Source of the DNA: Ahaetulla prasina
Taxonomy: Eukaryota; Chordata; Lepidosauria; Squamata; Colubridae
NCBI RefSeq assembly: GCF_028640845.1
Contig: NC_080548.1
Span: forward strand, 16,309,821-16,373,820
Direction of reading: 5' to 3'
DNA length: 64,000 nucleotides
The stretch's first letter is position 1. Every line of letters starts with the position of its first letter. The notes beneath the pieces are model-generated. The model ran no database searches. It had not been told where the DNA came from and saw only the letters and a program-made list of their open reading frames with translations. This document shows, piece by piece, positions 32,281-44,709 of the stretch. Both the position numbers and the translations under genes were made by a program.

Positions 32281-32496
32281 CTCTTATGTATTAGGGGTGT
32301 TATTCGCTTACCTTCGCTATTGGTTCGTGAACGTGAGCTCACGTGCCACCTCCGTGCATGCGCAGGGCCTTCCGCGCATGTGCCGAGTGTCAAAAATGGG
32401 ACATGATGACATCCGGGCGGGTGGGGCGGAGCCTCCCGCAGCCGCTGCTACCGGTTCCCCTGAACCAGATAGAACGGTCTGAATACCACCACTGCT
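32281..32496. mobile_element. hAT-type MITE, inverse orientation, left edge unclear
   Basis: The right end gaacggtctgaataccaccactg is typical of the family. The left part contains ggttcgtgaacgtgagct and cgtgcatgcgcagg. The left boundary is approximate and no target duplication was identified. Confidence 0.65.
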
Positions 32497-33371
32497 CTGC
32501 ATCTATCTGACCATTGAAACGGGCTTTGCCACGGAGCTCAGAAAATAAGCGTAAAAGTGAAAACGGAGGGCCTTTCGTTTTGGAGAACTAACTTCAGATG
32601 GAGAAGATGAAGCTGGCTGAAGGCAGCTTCTTTTGCTTCTCCATAAAATGTCTCTCGAGCACCAGCCCTTTGCGTACTATCTTTCACGCCCTCCCCATCC
32701 CATTCTGCAGGTGGCTGGAAACAGAAGAAAAATGGAACTTATCCAAGGAAATGACATTCAGACAGAGGCTGGTTCTCACTAGCTCATGAGCCGAGCTAAA
32801 GGTGAGGCGTGAGCATAGCTCAGGAAAGGGAGGAAAAGACAGAACCACTTAACATGTCCAGGAGCTATTAAATCAAGGAGTGGGAGGGCCCTGGAAGCTC
32901 TGGGCAGGATGTATGTAGCTTCTCCTCTTCCAACAGACATTGTGTGGTTGCTCTCCCTTAACATTAGAAACCCGCAATCAAGTAGATCAGGAGGCTCCAA
33001 ATGGAATGTATCAGCCATTTATTCAAGGCAGATGAGATAATGTGTTTCTCCACGCAAAGCATGCTTAACAATGAACCTCGTACACCCACCGCACTAAGGC
33101 AATAATGTGCGTGGAGGTGGTGATTAAGCAAATAAAAATAATGGGGCGAGCCTCCCCCTTCTGAAATACAAATCTCTGACTGAGCCCAGCCATTGTGGTT
33201 CACAAATCACGTTTTATGGCTTAATACATAATGCAACCCTAGGTGACTGTTAAAAAGAGTCCACAGTGAAGCAAACATGCCTTCAACTATATGCAAATGT
33301 GAAAATGTGCCTCGGTGAAAAAGATCTTTTGTGGCAGGAGTGGCTGAAGACTGGCCATCCTGACTGGGAAC

Positions 33372-33543
33372 CAATGGTGAGATTCTACCAGTTCTACCCA
33401 GTTTGGGCAAACCGGTAGAGGCAGCGGCAGGAGGCTCCGCCCACCCACCCGGAAGTCATCACAGACGCTCTGCGCGTGTGCAGAGGTGGCACACGCACTC
33501 ACATTTGCGAACCGGTAGCGAAGGTAAGTGAATACCACTACTG
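33372..33543. mobile_element. hAT-type MITE, TSD ctgggaac
   Basis: Begins caatggtgagattctacc and ends gtgaataccactactg; exact 8-bp duplication at 33364-33371 and 33544-33551. The core has ccggtagaggcagcggcagg, as in the copy at 49400. Confidence 0.92.
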
Positions 33544-33644
33544 CTGGGAACTATTGAGATCTGGCACAGCTGGATTGGAGAAAGCTCAGTGGTCACACTT
33601 TTGTAAAGCCCAGTTTGGGCTTTGCAATGCTAGAAAAGAGAGCC

Positions 33645-33945
33645 TGAGTTGGGACTTTTCGCCGTGAGCTAAAAACATACTTATTTATTCAAGCTGGACT
33701 GGCATAATGGTTTTTTAACATTTTAAATTGGGTTTTATTATTGTGGGGTTTTAAATTTTTTAAATTTTTAAAATTTTAAATTTAAATTTTTATACATTGG
33801 CCTTTTTGTAATATGCTTTATTTTAAATTTTGATTTTAATTGTATATATATTGTGTTTTATTTAGGCTGTACACCGCCCTGAGTCCTTCGGGAGAAGGGC
33901 GGTATAAAAATTTGATAAATAAATAAAATAAATAAATAAATAAAT
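33645..33945 (+). mobile_element. L2-type LINE 3' terminus
   Basis: Begins in the last RT codons (cttttcgccgtgagct), followed by a T-rich 3' UTR, then ggctgtacaccgccctgagt and an (AAAT)n tail. Only about 300 bp of the LINE. Confidence 0.85.
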
Positions 33946-35150
33946 ATAATGGTGAACATTTTAGACTAGGAGCAGGGAAACGTTCAGCTGTGAAAGATCA
34001 CCAGGGATTTGGGGTTAGTTGTTCTCTCTCAACCTGACCTACTTACTAAGCAAGGTAAGATAAGAGAGTAGACCTATCTGATTTCTGATCAGCCCATCCC
34101 ATCCTGTTCACTTTCCATATTTCACATGATGGCCTGCACTCTCTATAAATCAGGTTGGAAGCAAAATCAGAATTTGAGAAATGCTGTCCTTTCCACTTCT
34201 TCACTCCGATGAATGCTGAGAGACGTTTGGGAGAATGGCAGTCTTGGTTACACAACAAAACCGCTGGTCTCTGTGCTTTCATGGCCTCCAACACAATCTC
34301 ACGTTGTTACAACAATCTATTACTACCCTTCTGATCAAGCGACTCCTTTGAAGGGAACTTCAGATCTAAAAATAATCAGCCTTGCTCACACTTAAGCTTT
34401 TTTTTGCTAATTAGAACTTTTTGTTGGTGTTTTAGGAAAAATCCCTTATACATAGCAAACTGGCAACATGTTCCAAGTTTTGCACACTGTGCTTGGGAGA
34501 GTGAGCCACTGAGAACCCACCCAGATAGTGGAGGGTCTTATTTAGCAACTGAGCTTCAGAGATGACACGAGGTGTTTGGTCATATATGAAGAGGTGGGGG
34601 GAATATTTATATTTTCTTGTAAGATACTTGAGTGGCATGAAGACAGAAAAGGAAAAAGGAGAGAGGAATCTTGATAAGTGGTACTAAGATAAGAACATCA
34701 CTTAACTTCTGCATGATTCAATAAATTCAGTTTTGGTATTTTTTTCTTCACTTGTGCTTTTGATTCAAAAAAAAACACCCTGTTAATACAGTTACAATAT
34801 ACCGGTAATTGCTGGCTCATGGCTGAAAAACATGAAGAAGAGAGTGGATTTTATCTCCCACAATATTAACAATTGTACAATTTCAATATTCAGGCGCTCT
34901 CATCTCTATTCTCTTTCTAGTATTGTACGTTACTGGCATTACCTGGCAAAACCAGAATATATTTACTATTTTTGCTTTTGCTTCACACATCACATGCACA
35001 TAACCCAGGCTGGAATTATTTCTAAAGCAAATCGCTTTGAAAGGGTTTCATTCTGTCTAGTGGAGTAATCTTTGCATGAAGCAAGTTAAAACTATGAATC
35101 AATCAATTTTCAACTAACAGTAGCCAAAAACAATTGCCCAGCCTTCAAGA
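33946..35150. other. No recognised feature
   Basis: Unassigned A/T-rich DNA; no repeat termini or gene. Confidence 0.45.
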
Positions 35151-35775
35151 AAAAAAGTTAGAGAAGGGATGTTACAGGTCCTCTAGGTCAAGAGTCTCCA
35201 ACCACGGCAACTTTTAAGACTTCTGGACTTCAACTCCCAGAATTCCTCATGCTCACTTAGGAATTCTGGGAGTTGAAGTCCACAAGTCTTACAGTTGCCA
35301 GGATTGAAGAGCCCTGCTTCTAGACCAGGGGTCTCCAACCTTGGCAACTTTAAGACTTGTGGACTTCAACTCCCAGAATACCTCAGCCAGCAAAGCTGTT
35401 GGTCTAGATCAGGGGCGTCCAAACTTGGCCCCTTGAAGAGTGGTGGATTTCAACTCCCAGAATTCCCCAACCAGCTTGAGCTATAAATATGAGCAAGTTG
35501 CTGGCTGGGGAATTCTGAGAGTTGAAGTCCACCACTCTTCAAGGGGCCAAGTTTGGACATCCCTGGTCTAGACCAACTCCTTGCCCAGTACAGGAATTCT
35601 CACGCCTTCCTAGAAGAAAGACCTATTCAAACTTTTTCTGAATCTCCAGTGATGGAGCACCTACAATTTCGGGAAGCAGGCTTACACCCAGGAAATTCCG
35701 AGTTCACCTTTGGATCTTTCTCTCTTTAAACTCCCCTTCATTGGTTCTGGTCTTATTCTCAGGTGCTATGGAGAG
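35151..35775 (-). mobile_element. Old CR1 LINE 3' end, split by three MITEs
   Basis: The CR1 tail (gatgttacaggtcctctagg) starts the region. CR1 text resumes at about 35566 with ccaactccttgcccagtaca and gaatctccagtgatggagca up to attctcaggtgctatggaga. The gap is filled by foldback MITEs. Divergence from the other CR1 copies is high, so this is an old insertion. Confidence 0.75.
35192..35565. mobile_element. Nest of three foldback hAT-type MITEs
   Basis: Three units of the ggacttcaactcccagaatt family lie end to end. The third (35410-35565) starts caggggcgtcc, ends gacatccctg and is flanked by gtctagat and gtctagac, showing it inserted into or beside the second unit, itself preceded by ttctagac. 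Each unit folds on itself. Confidence 0.85.
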
Positions 35776-36117
35776 AAAAGAAGCCCACACTCCCTGCATA
35801 TGTCATCTGAACATATGAAATACAGGTTAGTTGCAATTATCCAAAGAACAGAATCTTGCATGGATCTTTGGAAAAGCGATTCCAGAGAGGGGACCACCAA
35901 TTCAAAAGACAACCATCCTTCTTCGAGTTGGCCTACTAGCAGAAATGTCCAGGAACCCCAAATTCTAAAAAAACCAATGGTGGAGAAAAAGGCATGTCTC
36001 ATCCACCTTGTAAACATTCTCGCAAAACCGCCCAGCCTTTCAGAGATAATTACTACAGTTGCAGTGATGGCTGATGCTACCACTTCTTATAAAGCCAACT
36101 TTTGCCAATGCAGTGAC

Positions 36118-36202
36118 AGGAAGGAAGGAAGGAAGGAAGGAAGGAAGGAAGGAAGGAAGGAAGGAAGGAAGGAAGGAAGGAAGGAAGGAAGGAAGGAAGG
36201 AA
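36118..36202. repeat. (GGAA)n microsatellite, about 21 units
   Basis: A pure tetranucleotide run. It is responsible for the Lys-Glu-Gly-Arg repeat reading in that frame. Confidence 0.97.
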
Positions 36203-36580
36203 ATAAAACACTCAACAATCCAATGAGATTAGCCCAAGATTTCTGAGAATATTGTCCCTAGTCCTGCATTATTCCTTCCTCCTATCCATCCCACCCTGTT
36301 TTGAAGTCATTTTTTAAGTTAATCTCTAGATGATGAAGAGTCCCTCCACATGAAAGGTCGCGGGGCAGAACATCTACGGCAGGGAAGGAGATTCAGGATC
36401 ATTTCTGCCTATTTCTCACCTCTAGTCCCAGTCTCCAAATGGGTCCATTCCCTGCACCCCCCCCAACCCCAGGCCCACACTGGTGTCACCAGTTTTTCCT
36501 GTGGGTGAACGTGTGCAAAGCAAATGAGGATCTGAAACAAGACAGTCCACATTCATGTCTGGCGGATGGAAATGAAAGTG

Positions 36581-36683
36581 TGTGTGACTGAAAGAGAGAG
36601 AGAGAGACTGTGTGTGTGTGTGAGTGAGTGAGTGAGGGGGGAGGAATGGAAGGAGAGAAAGGGGGGGAGGGAGGATGGGAAAG

Positions 36684-36735
<52 letters not shown>
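36581..36735. repeat. (GT), (GAGT) and (GA)n simple repeats
   Basis: A TG run, then gagt repeats and a pure GA run at about 36683-36735. All translated frames here are repeat readings (Ser-Leu or Arg-Glu). Confidence 0.95.
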
Positions 36736-36736
<1 letters not shown>

Positions 36737-39381
36737 TGTCATCCATGTACACATCAGGCAATGCAATAATCAGCAATTCATCCAACCCAAGCATCATCCT
36801 GCAGCTCAGGTGGCCTCTGTATCAACAGCAGCAGGCAGGATGTGTATCTGGACAAAGGATGCGGGGAAAGGTGACAAAAGAAAAGGCAAGGAAAACGTGG
36901 ACTAAGGAGAAGAACCGATTCGAAGTCCATTTTTATGAAATGCAGCCGAGAAAAAGGGCTTTTGAGGGTGAGAGGTTATCCCACGTGACCAGCTCCATCC
37001 CAAACTCAAGACTCACGAAAGGCTTATCCTGCATCCATCAACAGGCAGTGAGTGAGCAAGCTAGCTAGGCCACAGAAAACAACCGTGTCTGTCCTTGATG
37101 CCGAAACCATTTTAAGGTCCAAAGAAGGAGAGGGAAAAAAAAAAAAAAGCAGGGAGGGAAGAGACTTGGAACCAGGAAGACCTGGCTGAAGAGATGAAAA
37201 ATGAAAACAAAAGGAACGGGGAGACAGGACAAGCAGCCGTCGCCGCTTCCAATGTCTAAGATTCAACAATTCAAACAAACCGTGTTTGCGAATGAAGGCT
37301 GCAAAATCCAAAGCATGCCTTCTTTGTGCCAAGCTTTCTCCTCTAACACAGACAAGAGGCAGACAGACATCCATGCACGCCCTCTCTTACTCCTCCTTCC
37401 AAAGAGCTGCCAGCGATAGGGTTTGTGTAATTTGATGTGGGTTGTTTTTTTCCCCCCTGAAAGGATTAAAAGTTTGCTCTCTTTGCTACCTTCCTCCCTT
37501 TCCTTTCTCTCCCCCCCCCCGCCCTCCTCCCATCCCTTGCATCTCCCTTGCTCTCTCGCCTTCTGGCATTTGGTGTGTTCCCCAGCTGCAGGAAATTCCT
37601 AACACTCTCCATCATGCGAAGTCTGCTCGCACAGAGCCCTCTCTCCCTTTTTGCCAAATCTCCCCTAAAGGACAGACATATGTTGGGCATTCAACTGCAC
37701 CCAACGTCCGCACGCCCAGTCATAGCCTCTATTCTCTCTCCTCCCCAACGCGGATTGCGATGAGCCGTGTCTCCTTTCCTTCCTGTTGTTTCCCTTCTTT
37801 CGGTTTTATCTGAAAACCCCCACGTCCTTCTCCAAGCCCTAACCAGGGAAAACCCCACACGTTGGGATTAACTTGCCTTCCCCCCCCCCACCCCGAAAAA
37901 AATATCTAGCTATTGGCAGTTTCTACACACACCCTATCCTCTCTGCCTTTCCCTTTTTCCTCCCTGCGAGATCGGTCCTGCTCTTATTTTAATTCTTCGT
38001 CTCAGACGGTGCTAGGGAGTGTTATTTTAAGAGAGAGGATATGCACAGACATTGTGTTTGTGGGGTTTTTCTTTTTTTTTTTCTTTTTTCCTGGCCCCAA
38101 GCCAGTCTCTTTGGGCTGTCAAGCTACCCACTGTGTAACAGTCACGTGGAAGAAGAGCCAGCCAACGTCAGCCTCAGAACTCCTGGTAGCAGCCTGAGAA
38201 TAAAGTGTACACTTTTCTTCCCTCTAAATGTGTCTATATTATTAATAGCATCTCGCTTCTCTCCCTCCACCCGCCCCTTACCCGACTCCAGGAGCTATCC
38301 ATAACGGATCAGGATACCTGTCTGTTTCCACAAAGGGTAAGGATGTTACCTGGGGGCCCTCTGCCCGTTCCAGGGTAAGGGCGAAGGTAAAGGGATTCGG
38401 CTACAAGCAGTAAGCCCCGCTAAGCCCTTCATTTGCAAGCTGCCTTCGCTACTGGATGAATTAGCAATAAAACCCACTCTTTGGCCTACAGGCAGGAAAA
38501 CCCATTTGCTGCACAATCCGTGGATAGAGGCACAGTTTGAAGAAGGTGCTTTTGAACAGGAGGATGGTCTCAGAAGAGGGCAGAAAACCCAAGTTTCTCT
38601 TGAACAAAGGCCAGCTTTTAGTCGCTGAGAAATGAAGCTTTGAATCAGTGTTTCTGAACCTTAGCAACTGGAAGAGGTATGGATTTCAGCTCCCAGAAGC
38701 CACCAGGCTGGCTTGGGAATTTGGTTAGCAATTTCCAATTGCTAAGGTTCAGAGACATTGCTTGAGATGTCACTGACAGCACTTGATTAAAAAAAACAAC
38801 AACCCACCAAACTCAGAGAAGTCACCTTAGATCAAAGGAACACATTCCGCCTCCAGCAACGTGGTGCCCTTTTGTATTATTTCAAAATATGTGAATGCTG
38901 CTCCCGATTTATATAAAACTGCTGGTCAGAATTTTGGGAACTGTAAGCCCTACGCAACTGGAAGGCCTCAAGTCGGTTAGCTGCTGTAGATTCTTGTCCT
39001 TCATGTTTTCACCAATGCCGAATGGAGCCTGCCACCCTGAGCTAATAACCACAAGCTGATAGAATTTCCTGAGCTAAGAAAAATTAACTATGCACGCCAT
39101 TGCCTATTCAGTCGGTTGCGGACGGGCGCAAGTGGTGAATCGGGGATAAGGGAAAACCCTTACGTTATTTTAGAAGAGGGAAAGCCATGTAAATGTGGCC
39201 CCAGGATGGCAAAACATCTGTAAGAAAATACCCTGAGCTTTAAACTGAAGCCACAATAGATGATGCCTGAAGAGGAGACAACGGTAAACTGTAAACCCGT
39301 GTGAAATAGCCAAAGTGCAAATTGCTGTTCCCACAGAAATGCAAAAGGGCAGCCTGTATTCATCACCCAGGGGCCCCCGGA

Positions 39382-39486
39382 ATGCAGATTTGGCATGAAT
39401 TAATCACAATGGATTTGCACGAATTAATCACAAAAATGCAGATTTGGCATGAATTAATCGCAACGGATTTGCACGAATTAATCACG
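39382..39486. repeat. 53-bp tandem repeat, two units
   Basis: Unit one (39382-39434) and unit two (39435-39486) share atgcagatttggcatgaatt and ggatttgcacgaattaatca. Each unit holds two gaattaatc words, giving four in about 105 bp. Not a known repeat family to me. Confidence 0.85.
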
Positions 39487-41914
39487 ATACTCTTCCCGAA
39501 GATATATGGCACACGTGCATAAACTCACCCAGAATTGGAACTCCTTAACTAGCATCAGGGCTGTGTTAAGAAGATTATATTTCTTAAAACAAAGGATTGG
39601 CGAACGCTCTGAGAAACTGGGTGGAGGGGGGGGGAGCTTTGCTTTGGGGGACAGGATGGAAATACAAATGGTTGTGTTCCCGCACCTGCCATCATTTTTT
39701 CCCTCCAAGTTATCACCGCAAAACACACTGCTTCATCTCAGGTAGGGGTGGAAGAGCTCTTATCATCTCCCTTCGCTTTCCAAAGGTTATGTTTTGGACA
39801 TTCTGAGACTAATATACTGCCAGGAAACATAAGGAGTGGAGAGACAGACGAGCCTTGTCTCGCACAACTAGAAAGCAGGCTGAACCTACTATACTTGCAA
39901 CTCACTGGTTTGTTTTTTTCTCAGCAAAAAAAAAAAGAAAAGAAAAGAAAAAAAAGAAAAACAAAACACACCAACTTTTTTCTCAAACTTTTCTTTCCTT
40001 ACTTCCTGCCTCCCTCCCTCCCTCCCTCCCTCTGCTTCCTTCCATTTCTGTTTCATTTGTCCTCCAGAATCAAAAGTCAGTCTACCAAGCATTCTACCAG
40101 CTTTTCCCACACCTGGCATAATAAACCTAAGATGTAGGTTGGATGGACCTCCTCAGCAGAAACTGGACTTGATACCAGTTCCGTTCTGTGTCTTTAAATG
40201 ATGATGCGCTTCTTTATCGTTTCTGGAAAGCAGAAGGCCTCAACTCACACACCCCTTCAGGCAGATCGCCTTCACCTCAGCCAAAGCCTTTCTAGAGGGT
40301 GACAAAATGTTTTGAGGAGAAACATCTTGTGTTGATCAGAGGCGGCATCCTTCAGGTGAAATTCCAATCCTGACGATGAGGCAAACGTGGCTGATGTAGT
40401 TTTCTTGACAACACCACCAAAACATTTGATGTCTTTGGAGATGTTTTCAACCTCTCCATTCAGCCCACACAGCCATGGAATTTCCTGAGAGGGAATCTTG
40501 ATTTAAATCCTAACCAGATCAGCTCCATCCCATAAGTGGGATGGTCAGTTAGATGACAGCAGCTCGTTTCCCAAGATCAGACAAAATCAGCTGGTGCTGC
40601 CATCTAGCTGGCCAATCCGTATACGTTAATTTATTTTTATGTATCAACATTCTGCTTTCTAACCTAAGGGAACATCCCAAAATTTGGACTGTCACTTGTT
40701 CAGAAAGTTAGGAGTTTGTCCAGGGTAGGGGGCTCAAGATCTCCCTAAAGACATCCAAAGATTGATGCCGTGGGAAGCTTGTGTTTTTCGCTGCAACAGC
40801 ACGAGGTACGTACGAACAAGCGCTTCAGCTCTCTTGCAGCTTAGCATCAAGCACACTCGCTCACGCTTGCAACAGGCAAGCCATTTTTCAAAGGGCAGCC
40901 AGCAAAAACGGGCCTGATGTGGATCCAAGTTCTGGATTTATCAGGACTTACTGGAGCTGTTCCTTATATGCTTTCTTTATAAGCCCTATAAAATGTGGGT
41001 CGGTGCTACCCCGGGGGCTCTCGCAGTCCTTGCCACATGAGACCAACAAAGAAACTCTGACGCATGCATGTCCCAAATCGCTCCCAGAAATTATCCCTGC
41101 CACCCAAAACAAACCCAACAAAAACCCTCTTTATACGTTGCAGCTATCGGCCACGACGCCTGGATTACCGATACCAGATTTTTAAAGAACGGATCAGACG
41201 AGGGGGCGCTTTTGCTTTGTAAAATGGGGAACGAGGGAGGGTGGTTAGAAGAGGAGAAGAAGAAGGAGAGAGGAAAAATGGCTGCCAGACCACTCCGAAC
41301 ATGATTGGCTGCAGACAAATTTAGACCGCAGCGTTGCAGTCCAGCCCTCCTATGGTGCCCGGGCAGAATGGGACTCCTTGCAGACGGTCTGGAACAAGTT
41401 AGCTCATTAGCCCAGAGCCCAGCTGCTGCTTCTGCTGCTGCCTTCAAACCAAGGTGGGTCCAAATCCGTAGCTGGTTTTGGAACCTGACACTTAACTCAC
41501 ATCCCTTAGAAGTCAGCCAGCAATTGAAATAGCCAAGGGAGGAGTTTTGCGCCCAGCTGCCAACAGCTTTTCTGAATCTTCTCCTGAGACAAGAGGGTTG
41601 GGGTTGAAAAAAAAAAAGGGGGGTATGTGTGGGAGGGAAGAGGAGGGAGAAATGGGCAAAGGTTTGTGGGAGCTCTTGCCAGATTCCAACCACACACATT
41701 TGTACACACACACACAGAGGAATACACACACAGAATTTGGTCCTAAAGCAAAATCCTTTCACTAAGCTCCCCCCTTCTGATGTCAGTTTCGGGGGGGGGG
41801 GGGAGCTGGGGGGGGAAAGAGTGTGGCGGACTGGAATCCAGCGAGTGAAATTAACAGGAGCTTCAGGCTTTGCAATTCTGGATTTTGGTTCCCCTAGTTC
41901 TGCTCCTGGCTGTT

Positions 41915-41928
41915 GTTTCCATGGAAAC
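41915..41928. promoter_or_regulatory. Perfect palindromic X-box-like motif
   Basis: The 14-mer gtttccatggaaac is an exact palindrome and fits the RFX-factor X-box pattern GTTNCCATGGNAAC. It lies in the transposon-poor stretch. One motif does not prove a promoter, and no adjacent exon was recognised. Confidence 0.4.
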
Positions 41929-43699
41929 TGGCATCAGACCTGGGAAAATAAGGTTAGGGGGTTTTTTTTCTGGTTTTTTTTTTTCAGAGGGAGGCTTCTC
42001 TTCCAGCTTTCTCTCTCTCCCCCCCCCTCACTTAATTTCTGGCGCTCCGGCCCCCTGTTCCACCACCACCATCATCACGGAGAGAAAGCAAAGTGAGGAA
42101 GCAGTAAGCAAGATTTTCTCTTGGGGAAGATTGCAGCTGCCTGCTGAGACGAGGGTAAGCGATGCTTTTCAGAACCCAATAGTGATTTGCAGTGCTTGGA
42201 AGGAAGAAAAAAAAAGAGAAAGAGAGAGAGAGGGAGGGGGTGGGGGGAACATTTTAATTAGTAAGTGACAATAATAATACCTTTGTGCTTCTCCACTGCC
42301 TTTCATCTGGGCATCCCACAGTGCTCTGCAGACATTCATTAATTTGGAAATGCATATCAGCATCCAGACACCTCTGCCAGGAGGAGGAAAACTTGATCAG
42401 GCTCCCCCTCTCCACCTTCCCACAAAAATAAAAGGCTCTTATCCAAGAGAGAGCTGGGCCCAAAGTTCTCCAGTCCTAAGACAAAACCACCAACTGAACA
42501 CAGGAGGGCCAAGTTTAGGCTGCCCAGTTCCCACGCAGGAATCTCTGGGTGCTTTGGAGACAGGAAAAAAAAAATGTGCCCGCAAAAATCTTCCCTGGTA
42601 TAAAAATGGCTGCATGCCTGAGGGAAAATATTGGGGTGTGTTTTTTGTTTTTTTTACAGGCACGTCCACAAGTCTCATCTTGGTTTGGGCACCCAATTTA
42701 GGGCATGCTGTCCCAAGGTAGAAGTGAGGATTGTTTCTGCTGTAAAGGGAGGCACTATAGAGCAGAGAGAATTCCACACACACACACACCCCAAGCCCAG
42801 CTGTGCTTTTCTCACACTCCTGAACACATAACAGCCTTTAGCAGGTGGCTTCCTCCCACTGCCTCAGTTTCTCTGAGGAAACCGCAGCTCTATGACTGGG
42901 CAACAAAGATCCCGAGTCTCCCGGATAGATGCTTTTTGGAAATATTTTCAAGGATGCCGAGGAAAAACATGATGGAAGAATTGCAGGGGAAGAGTGAAAA
43001 GTTTGGGTTAGTTAAGGGAATAGGTAACCAACAGCCAACAGCCAATCACTCCGTTTTGGAAGCTCCTGAGAGCACGCCAGCAAATTAGGGCAGCATCCAT
43101 TTTCCTTCCTGCTTTCCTTTTCCCTCCAGTTTTATCCCAAGACAATTTCTGTGAACGAGGTTGTAGCGTTGAATAGGGATTTCGGTTTTCACTGCTAAGT
43201 GTGCACCAAGCTTCAACTGAGTCTTAATCCAGCAGCTTCACCGCATTGATTTAATGCATCTGTTTTTACTAACTCTTCTCAAGCTGCAAAAACTTGCAAA
43301 GAAAGGGGGAGGGCTAAAAAAAACAAAACGTTACACCCACCCCTTCCAATAACATCACTGTCGCTTTCACAGTGCAGTCTATCTAAAAATGATAGTTACC
43401 AGGATTATTAGATTTCAAAATCAGGATTGAAGCTTTGTCACCCTTACTTGAGGAAGTGACTGTTTATGCACAACTTTTTCTGGCCCAAGCCTAAAATGAA
43501 TTTCATGTACATTTAAATGTTAGAAAATTAAACAATTAATGCAGCCATCGGCATTTATAAATGTATTAACTTTCTCTTTCTTTCACATTAAAACTTAAAA
43601 ACCCCAACATTAAAAAAAAAATCTTTGGGGGCTGAAGCTAAGATTTTCAAAGACCCAAGGGGATTGATTATGTCCTGCTGGTACAAAAAAAATGCACTG

Positions 43700-43925
43700 C
43701 CTTCTGGCATAAGGAGTCCTTCCAACCTCCTGGTTTTTAGGAAAACCTTTAAAAACTTTCTGACTCTGCAGAGTGTCTGGGTGCTAATGGCCCTCGGCTG
43801 CCTTAATTAGCTGGCTGAGATTTTTGATGGTTTTTAACAGCTACTTTTCTATTGCACTGCATCGTAAATTGCCTTGAGTCCTTTGGGGAATGGATGGTCT
43901 CTAAATTATTGCCCAAATAAATAAT
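43700..43925 (+). mobile_element. Degraded L2-type LINE tail
   Basis: The ending aaattgccttgagtcctttg and caaataaataa resemble the L2 3' end (gccctgagtccttcgg plus (AAAT)n) but are much diverged, so this is an old copy. Upstream limits are unclear. Confidence 0.6.
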
Positions 43926-44087
43926 CGGATCAACATCCCTGTGCAAATGATGCAGCTTGCACATCTGCATCCGATGCTGTGCTCTAAATCTACAGTTGCG
44001 GCCACCTGCACTGTGGCATTATAACTCATACGTCGTCAGCTTGATGTCATTGGGACTTGCAAGGGTAGCCTGTGCTTTGGTTTAGAC

Positions 44088-44709
44088 CAGGGGTGTCAAA
44101 CTCAATTTCATTGAGGGCCACATCTGGATTGGGGGGCTGGGTGTGGGTGGGCGTGGTCATGGTGGGTGTGACACGAAACCGCACCTCCACAGATACGATT
44201 TTATAAACTTATGGAAATAGGGAGGTGTACATTTCTGTGATTATTATTTTTAATACTTACTTGATCACTTTATGAGATAGAGTCCAGATCAATAAACTGT
44301 CTCCTAGGAAGATTAGAACTATAAATTATTGACATAGGCTAGTAGTAGCAGAATCCTGCAAGCCTGAAAGCTAAAATATTTTACTTTTCCTCCCATTATA
44401 ATCTTCTGAATCAAGGATGACCTCGGCAATACTCCGGAGGCCCCATTTTGGGCCTGAAAGGCCTCCTGGGCCATTCCGGAGGCCCCATTTTGGGCCTTGA
44501 CGGCCTCCTGGATGACTGTGGAGGCCCCATTTTGGGCCTGGAAGGCCTCCTGGGCCACTCCGGAGGCCAAAAGCAGTTGCGGGGTGTGTGTGTGTGTGCC
44601 CGTGCCCCATTTTTGCTAGCAGAGGCACTGCGTGCTGGTCCTTTGCTATTTCCAGACTGGCCCCGCGGCCCAGATCTAAGCACCCCATGAGCTGGATTTG
44701 ACACCCTTG
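44088..44709. mobile_element. hAT-type MITE, 622 bp, TSD gtttagac
   Basis: Ends caggggtgtcaaactc and gagctggatttgacacccttg, with exact 8-bp duplications at 44080-44087 and 44710-44717. It includes a 42-bp tandem repeat (44436-44561) and a (GT)n tract. Non-autonomous; the Gly/Pro-rich frames are repeat readings. Confidence 0.93.
44436..44561. repeat. 42-bp tandem repeat inside a MITE, three units
   Basis: Units start at 44436, 44478 and 44520 with ggaggccccattttgggcct and carry the partial inverse aggcctcctgg, so each unit is itself a small hairpin. It has grown inside the transposon. Confidence 0.9.

Larger units (their letters stand above)
36203..43600. other. Transposon-poor stretch, no gene called
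   Basis: Over about 7.4 kb I recognise almost no LINE, SINE or LTR sequence, only one old foldback remnant (about 38645-38760), simple repeats and homopolymer runs. Open frames here are short and lack family motifs. The low transposon load relative to the rest suggests retained host sequence, but this is inference. The X-box-like site and the 53-bp repeat are listed separately. Confidence 0.5.

Noticed and set aside
36118..36202. Regularly spaced repeats that could suggest an array with spacers
   Set aside because: A pure (GGAA)n microsatellite without unique spacers; CRISPR does not apply to this vertebrate DNA.
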